Below, piece by piece: positions 33,044-34,379 of a stretch of DNA of 34,379 bases. The DNA is from Candidatus Zhuqueibacterota bacterium (GTDB lineage: Bacteria; Zhuqueibacterota; Zhuqueibacteria; Zhuqueibacterales; Zhuqueibacteraceae): the NCBI GenBank assembly GCA_022616415.1, contig JAKEEU010000320.1:1-34379 (forward strand), given 5' to 3'. Made by a program: the position numbers and the translations under genes. The notes below the pieces were generated by a model that worked only from the letters and a program-made list of their open reading frames with translations, was not told where the DNA came from and searched no databases. Position 1 is the stretch's first letter; each line of letters opens with the position of its first letter.

Positions 33044-33098
33044 CCAACGGATAGAAAAACCCAACGGATTAGATCAGTTGGGTTCTTCTATCCGTTGG
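33044..33098. repeat. CCAACGGATAGA palindromic repeat, copy D
   Basis: CCAACGGATAGAAAAACCCA (from 33044) pairs with GGGTTCTTCTATCCGTTGG (to 33098), with an inner repeated CCAACGGAT as in copy B. It sits just before the ribosome site of the methyltransferase gene, so it would lie in that gene's 5' leader. Confidence 0.88.
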
Positions 33099-33124
33099 AA
33101 AAACTTGCTCTGAAGGAGACAAAC

Positions 33125-34255
33125 ATGCCTGAAAAAGTAAAAAAAAGCTTGCTGCCCGTGGCGTGGATCTTTTATCTTCTCGTCGTTTTCGAGATCATTT
33201 ACATGATCAGCCCTTTCGCGCTTTATTATTACTCGACGTACGGCCCCAGTCTCAACTTTCTGCACAACTGGCCGCAAACGGCCTGGCTGACTGGATTTTT
33301 TCTGCCACACTATACCGAATCAACGTGGTCGCTGCTTAATGTGCTGGACAATATCGGTCGAATTTTTTTCCTTGGCGGCTTGCTCATGTTTCTCATCGGC
33401 GCCGTTCAAATCTACAAGGCCAAATTTGCCAAAAAAGGCGCCGTCACCGCTGGTCTCTACCGATTCGTGAGAAATCCGCAATATACGGCATTTTCCATCA
33501 TGGGCCTCGGCGTTCTGCTGGTCTGGCCGCGCTTTACGGTTCTCGTTATGTACGTGACCATGCTCTTTATCTATTATTTTCTCGCCAGGAAAGAAGAGAA
33601 GGAGTGTGAGGAAAAATTCGGAGAGAATTTTAGAGCGTACGTTGCCACAACCCCCATGTTCATCCCAGGCAATTTTTTGACAAGACTTCCTTCCTTGCCT
33701 CCGGCAGGGATAAGACGTACCGTAGCGATCTTGTCAATTTATATCGCTGCTATAGCCTTTGCCGTTCTTGCCGCGTTTGCCATCAGAAATCTTGCTTTGA
33801 GCAGCATTTCCACTTCCTATTCGCAAGATACAGCGACTGTCGCAACAACCTTGATGAGCAAAGAGGAGATTGACAAAACGCTGCAGATTGCCCTCAAGCA
33901 TCCGCAGGTGCGCCACCGCTTGGAGCTTGCAGACCTTGGCTCCGGCAAAAAATTTTTGAATTATATCGTGCCATTGCATTGGTACTTGGCGGATTTGCCG
34001 CTGGAGCCAAGACCCGAAGGCGCTCACGGACATCATCAGCCGGAGCGTACCAATCGCAACGAGTATAAAATTCTGTTTACCAAAGCCAAAATTACCGGCG
34101 GAATGGATGCAATCGGTGTGGACATCATCAAGAAGGCTTATGGCCGTGAGCCGATTATTGTCGTGAAACTGAATAATGCAACCGGCGAGGTGCTTGGCCT
34201 TGATACACCACCTGAGCACGTGATGTGGGGTGATATACCGACGCCGTTGTTTTAG
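33125..34255 (+). CDS. PEMT/ICMT-like membrane methyltransferase with extra C-terminal domain
   Basis: 376 residues from the ATG at 33125 (GAAGGAGAC before it). Five or so hydrophobic helices occupy residues 1-225. The methyltransferase signature is GLYRFVRNPQYTAFSIMGLG and, later, EEKECEEKFGENFRAYVATT, the SAM-binding and catalytic blocks of the phospholipid/isoprenylcysteine methyltransferase superfamily. Past residue 230 an unrelated soluble domain of about 140 residues begins (SKEEIDKTLQIALKHPQVRH) and ends WGDIPTPLF. It contains a His-rich GAHGHHQPE segment and an end similar to an exposed beta domain. The acceptor of methylation is unknown. It appears to be its own transcription unit. 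Confidence 0.8.
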   Translation: MPEKVKKSLLPVAWIFYLLVVFEIIYMISPFALYYYSTYGPSLNFLHNWPQTAWLTGFFLPHYTESTWSLLNVLDNIGRIFFLGGLLMFLIGAVQIYKAKFAKKGAVTAGLYRFVRNPQYTAFSIMGLGVLLVWPRFTVLVMYVTMLFIYYFLARKEEKECEEKFGENFRAYVATTPMFIPGNFLTRLPSLPPAGIRRTVAILSIYIAAIAFAVLAAFAIRNLALSSISTSYSQDTATVATTLMSKEEIDKTLQIALKHPQVRHRLELADLGSGKKFLNYIVPLHWYLADLPLEPRPEGAHGHHQPERTNRNEYKILFTKAKITGGMDAIGVDIIKKAYGREPIIVVKLNNATGEVLGLDTPPEHVMWGDIPTPLF

Positions 34256-34307
34256 CTTATCAGGTCATGTACCGGCCCGATATACTCGTTACGGGTTATT
34301 TTGTAAC

Positions 34308-34379
34308 GTCATTGCGAGCGTTTTTCAGCGAAGCAATCCTTTGAAAATCAAGAGATTGCTTCGGCAAAAAGCGCCTCGC
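34308..34379. repeat. GTCATTGCGAGCG / AAGCAATC repeat cut by window end
   Basis: It starts GTCATTGCGAGCGTTTTTCA and reads on to AGATTGCTTCGGCAAAAAGC, then GCCTCGC. The AATGAC end expected from the palindrome would fall just past the window. It is similar in type to 20549-20630. Confidence 0.75.

Noticed and set aside
9898..33098. CRISPR array made from the CCAACGGAT repeats
   Set aside because: Copies are palindromic, thousands of bases apart and not regularly spaced, so they are dispersed hairpins.

Overview
The window looks like a chromosomal segment from a member of the FCB superphylum (the Bacteroidota/Calditrichota/KSB1 side of the tree), about 50% GC by eye. The evidence is a large Oar-type TonB-dependent receptor, two C-terminal secretion/sorting domains carrying the NYPNPF signature typical of FCB cargo, many exported proteins and lipoproteins, and a 7TM-AraC regulator. 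The exact phylum is an inference, and no rRNA, tRNA or CRISPR array was recognised.

Layout. 1-1.5 kb: an IS701-like transposase gene on the minus strand, broken by one in-frame TGA, sits against the 3' remnant of a CHAT-protease-like gene that it appears to have split. 1.6-4.3 kb (+): a HicB-fold antitoxin with a PIN-domain toxin, then an N-acetylmuramoyl-L-alanine amidase paired with a four-repeat YARHG protein. 4.4-7.9 kb (-): a large membrane-anchored KAP P-loop NTPase, a 131-bp MITE-like palindrome, and two overlapping small genes (TM/coiled-coil plus signal-peptide/coiled-coil/TM) that resemble a spanin pair in architecture. 8-12 kb: an unknown exported membrane protein, an ABC exporter (permease plus ATPase) and a carboxymuconolactone decarboxylase-like protein. 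12.2-18.4 kb (+): a GT-C-type membrane glycosyltransferase, the TonB receptor and an AlkZ-like winged-helix DNA glycosylase.

18.5-26 kb: an exported amidohydrolase, a Nudix hydrolase, a YgjV-like/GNAT fusion, two decayed sorting-domain loci flanking a lipoprotein, an exported Xaa-Pro aminopeptidase, a helical lipoprotein and a small membrane protein. 26-31.4 kb (-): a run of exported proteins (cupin-ABM fusion, two SMP-30/gluconolactonase-like proteins, a GlcG/HbpS-cupin fusion, a DM13-like protein). They face a divergent 7TM-AraC regulator at 31.7 kb, so this run is a candidate regulon. 33.1-34.3 kb (+): a PEMT/ICMT-like membrane methyltransferase with an extra C-terminal domain.

The most striking non-coding feature is the density of interspersed palindromic elements. 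At least six distinct families can be seen. The clearest is a CCAACGGATAGA-ended hairpin in four copies; others are an AGTCGGACT family, a GTCATTC-AAGATTC family and the TGGATT/GGAGT arrays. Several copies lie exactly where a gene is truncated or its start is rewritten (a GlcG remnant, the amidohydrolase N-terminus, one sorting-domain ORF, and a 25-codon frame after the AlkZ-like gene). They therefore seem to be active in gene remodelling here.
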